NCBI GenBank assembly: GCA_934481345.1
Contig: CAKSPF010000022.1
Coordinates: forward strand, 1 to 13,406
DNA length: 13,406 nucleotides
Origin: an uncultured Clostridia bacterium
Lineage (GTDB): Bacteria > Bacillota > Clostridia > UMGS1810
Direction of reading: 5' to 3'
Shown piece after piece: positions 11,355 to 13,406 of this stretch (position 1 is its first letter; each line of letters starts with the position of its first letter). The translations under genes were made by a program, and so were the position numbers. The notes under the pieces are model-generated. The model searched no databases and was not told the DNA's origin. It was given only the letters and a program-made list of their open reading frames with translations.

Positions 11355-13406
11355 TTACTCAATTACTAAATTTACAATGTTTTTATCTGCCCAATCAATC
11401 TCTGTGCTTCCTGCAGAGAGCATATTAATCAGGTAAGCGTCAAGAGCTGTGAGGTTGCCGCTTCCGTTAATATCAGCAACTGCAAATGCGAGCGGATTTG
11501 CAAAGTATGCATCAGCTTCAGCAAGTCCTGCTACTTTTTTGTTTACGATAAGTGCGTCTGTAGCTGTCGGTGCTTCGCCGTCAAGCTCTATTCTTCCGAG
11601 AGTGATTACAGTCGGTGTGCCGTCTGTAACTTCAATCTTAGAGGTATCTATGTCACCTTTAACAGCGATTACAAATACTTCTCTGTATGAAAGTTCGTCA
11701 CCCTTCTTGCTGTTCGGCAAACGGAGTTTTATAGCTTCATTTCCGTCAACTTTAACGGTTTTGCCGTCCTTAACGTTGGATATAACACCCATGTTGATGT
11801 CACCGTATATCGGTTTTTCAGAAACTTTTACAACCGGTTTTTCAGCGTCTTCAACGAGTTTGTCATAATCTGCTCTTGCTTTGTCAAGGACATCTTTCTT
11901 TGCTACATATGCTTTCTGATCTTCAGTAAGGGCATTAAATGCTGCTTCTGCAGCTTCAATTGCAGCCTTGCTGTCAAGTGTTACTTCGCCGATTGCATCG
12001 ATCAAAGCGTCAACCTTAGCAGCTTCTGCTTTGTCTGCCTCTGCCTTAACAAGTTTATCATAGTCTGCTCTTGCAGCTTTAAGTGTTTCTTCTTTTGTTA
12101 CATATGCTTTCTGATCTTCAGTAAGAGCATTAAGTGCAGCTTCTGCTGCTTCAATTGCATCCTTGCTGTCAAGTGTTACTTCGCCGATTGCATCAATCAA
12201 AGCGTCAACCTTAGCAGCTTCTGCTTTGTCAGCAGCATCTTTAACAAGTTTTTCATATGCTGTTTTTGCAGCGTCAAGAATGTCTTTCTTTGTTACAAGT
12301 TTCTGCTGTGCTTCGGTGAGCTTGCCATATGCTGCATCTGCTGCGTCAATTGCAGCTTTGCTGTCAAGCGTTACTTCACCGATTGCATCGATGAGGTCGT
12401 CTACAGCTTTTGCAGCAGCCTTGTCAATCTCTTCCTGTTTGCTTTCATTAACAAGTCTTTCATACTCTGCTTCAGCGTCTGTAAGAACTTTTAATGTTTC
12501 TGCCGGGATTAATGCTTTCTGATCTTCGGTAAGCTTATTGTGTGCATCTCTTGCAGCGTCGATTGCGCCTTTGCTTTCAAGAGTTACAGTTCCAATCTTG
12601 CCTATCAAATCAATAACATTATCTGCCGCAGCCTTGTCAGCAGCGTCTTTTACGAGTTTGTCATATGCTGCTTTTTTCTCGTCAAGAGCGTCTTTCTTTG
12701 TTACGAAAGCTTTTACTGCATCTGTAAGGGTTTCATATTTTGCATATGCTGCGTTAATTGCTGCTTCACATTCAGCAGTGTTCTCTACAGTGATTGCATC
12801 AACCATTGCGTCAAACTCTGCAGCTTTTGCCTTATTTGCAGCTTCTTCAACAAGTCTTTCGTACTCAGCTTTTGCTTCTGCAATTTTTGAGTAGTTAGTT
12901 ACCAAATCTTTCTGTTTCTGTGTTGCAAGTGCGTTATAAGCCGCTTCTGCTGCGTTGATTCTTTCAAGGCAAGCGTTGGTAGCTTCTACTGTACCGATTT
13001 CATTGATTTTGTCTATAACAGCCTGCGCCGCTTCCAAATCTGCTTTGTCAGCCACAAGTCTTTCATATTCAGCTCTTGCTGCTTTAAGTGTTTCATAGTT
13101 ACTTACAAGCGCTTTCTGATCAGCGGTAAGTAAACTGTATGCTGTTTCAGCATTTACAATCTTACTGTTGCTCTCGTCAGTAGCTTCAACTGTACCTATA
13201 TCATTAATCAATGCTATAACCGCGTCTGCTGCTGCTTTGTCTTTAACAAGCTTATCATATGCTGTTCTTGCAGCTTTAAGTGTTTCGTAGTTGCTTACAA
13301 GTGCTTTCTGCGCATCTGTAAGTGCGCTATATGCTGCTTCTGCTTCTTCGATTGCAGCCTTGCTGTCAAGTGTTACGGTTCCGATTGCATTTATCTTTGC
13401 TATAAC
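11355..13406 (-). CDS. Large helical-repeat surface protein with C-terminal dockerin-like domain (5' end outside window)
   Basis: The reading frame is open to the right edge; 683 residues are visible and the N-terminus is missing. Visible residues 1-521 are eight tandem helical repeats, each with a core like IGTVTLDSKAAIEAAEAAY, an ALTxDQKALV turn and an AARAxYxKLV helix. About 522-605 is a beta-rich segment I do not recognise. Then comes a dockerin-like pair: LGRIELDGEAPTATDAL (604-619, degenerate) and ADINGSGNLTALDAYL (644-659), whose loop offers D645, N647, S649, N651 and D656 as calcium ligands. Repeats of this type occur in Firmicutes surface proteins as rod-like stalks. The role is inferred: a long stalk docked through its C-terminus onto the cohesin protein encoded 32 bp downstream. 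A TTG at 13211 is not the start, since the repeat pattern continues upstream. The missing N-terminus may hold a signal peptide and a catalytic or binding module. Confidence 0.85.
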   Translation of the reverse strand, partial: VIAKINAIGTVTLDSKAAIEEAEAAYSALTDAQKALVSNYETLKAARTAYDKLVKDKAAADAVIALINDIGTVEATDESNSKIVNAETAYSLLTADQKALVSNYETLKAARAEYERLVADKADLEAAQAVIDKINEIGTVEATNACLERINAAEAAYNALATQKQKDLVTNYSKIAEAKAEYERLVEEAANKAKAAEFDAMVDAITVENTAECEAAINAAYAKYETLTDAVKAFVTKKDALDEKKAAYDKLVKDAADKAAADNVIDLIGKIGTVTLESKGAIDAARDAHNKLTEDQKALIPAETLKVLTDAEAEYERLVNESKQEEIDKAAAKAVDDLIDAIGEVTLDSKAAIDAADAAYGKLTEAQQKLVTKKDILDAAKTAYEKLVKDAADKAEAAKVDALIDAIGEVTLDSKDAIEAAEAALNALTEDQKAYVTKEETLKAARADYDKLVKAEADKAEAAKVDALIDAIGEVTLDSKAAIEAAEAAFNALTEDQKAYVAKKDVLDKARADYDKLVEDAEKPVVKVSEKPIYGDINMGVISNVKDGKTVKVDGNEAIKLRLPNSKKGDELSYREVFVIAVKGDIDTSKIEVTDGTPTVITLGRIELDGEAPTATDALIVNKKVAGLAEADAYFANPLAFAVADINGSGNLTALDAYLINMLSAGSTEIDWADKNIVNLVIE
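11409..11603 (-). other. Dockerin-like domain coding segment
   Basis: Two F-hand-like segments separated by about 15 residues. The second matches the type I dockerin loop D-x-N-x-(D/S)-G-x-x-x-x-x-D followed by an AYLINMLSAG helix. The first keeps the helix (TDALIVNKKVAG) and the final Asp, but has lost the first Asp and Asn and seems one residue longer, so it probably does not bind calcium normally. Confidence 0.7.
11844..13406 (-). repeat. Eight tandem repeats of about 195-213 bp
   Basis: Repeat starts in visible residues are 1, 63, 130, 198, 264, 335, 400 and 465, giving lengths of 62-71 residues; the array continues beyond the window. The last two (12015-12209 and 11844-12014) are closest to each other: 11916-12035 and 12111-12230 differ at only 6 of 120 positions by hand count, exactly 195 bp apart. 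Older copies upstream have diverged more. Confidence 0.92.

Noticed and set aside
12163..12894. Ala/Ser-rich open frames on the plus strand in the repeat array
   Set aside because: They are antisense images of the repeats and recur with the same period.
13209..13211. TTG as the start of the repeat protein
   Set aside because: The same frame and the same repeat pattern continue to the window edge, and there is no ribosome binding site before this TTG.
11844..13406. Regularly spaced repeats suggesting a CRISPR array
   Set aside because: Units are about 195 bp and coding throughout, with no short repeat-spacer alternation and no cas genes.

Overview
The window looks like a chromosomal segment from a low-to-moderate GC, anaerobic, gut-type Clostridia (Bacillota). 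The grounds are near-consensus sigma-A promoters, strong AGGAGG-type ribosome binding sites, the rpsU-yqeY pair, mutS2, a thiT gene under a TPP riboswitch, and SLH, cohesin-like and dockerin-like modules. A plant-fibre-degrading Oscillospirales or Monoglobales-like bacterium would fit, but that is inference and the genus cannot be fixed from this sequence.

Layout. Positions 1-108 hold a strong minus-strand promoter with helically phased A-tracts that fires out of the left edge. Positions 109-1333 (minus) hold rpsU, yqeY, a terminator and yqeG; rpsU has a perfect TTGACA-N17-TATAAT promoter. Positions 1475-6057 (minus) hold a two-gene unit: a fused GT4 glycosyltransferase/CsaB pyruvyltransferase, then mutS2, joined by an ATGA overlap. 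A divergent promoter region (6058-6281) separates this unit from lacZ (plus, 6282-9119), a GH2 beta-galactosidase with a shortened second domain. A bidirectional terminator lies between lacZ and the convergent thiT. Going upstream on the minus strand, thiT (9161-9811) is preceded by an attenuator hairpin, a TPP riboswitch and a promoter embedded in the 3' end of the next gene.

The right third (10096-13406, minus) is the most notable part. A long secreted-type repeat protein, open past the right edge, consists of at least eight helical repeats of about 65 residues followed by a beta-rich segment and a dockerin-like pair. 32 bp downstream lies a gene for a signal peptide, a cohesin-like domain, a Gly/Thr-rich linker and three SLH domains. 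This looks like a two-gene cell-surface display module: the dockerin protein could dock on the cohesin, and the SLH domains could hold the complex on the wall. SLH domains bind pyruvylated secondary wall polysaccharide, the product of CsaB-type enzymes, and a CsaB domain is encoded 4 kb away. The window may therefore hold both the anchor protein and the enzyme that makes its receptor. LacZ and ThiT are ordinary metabolic functions (galactoside hydrolysis, thiamine uptake).
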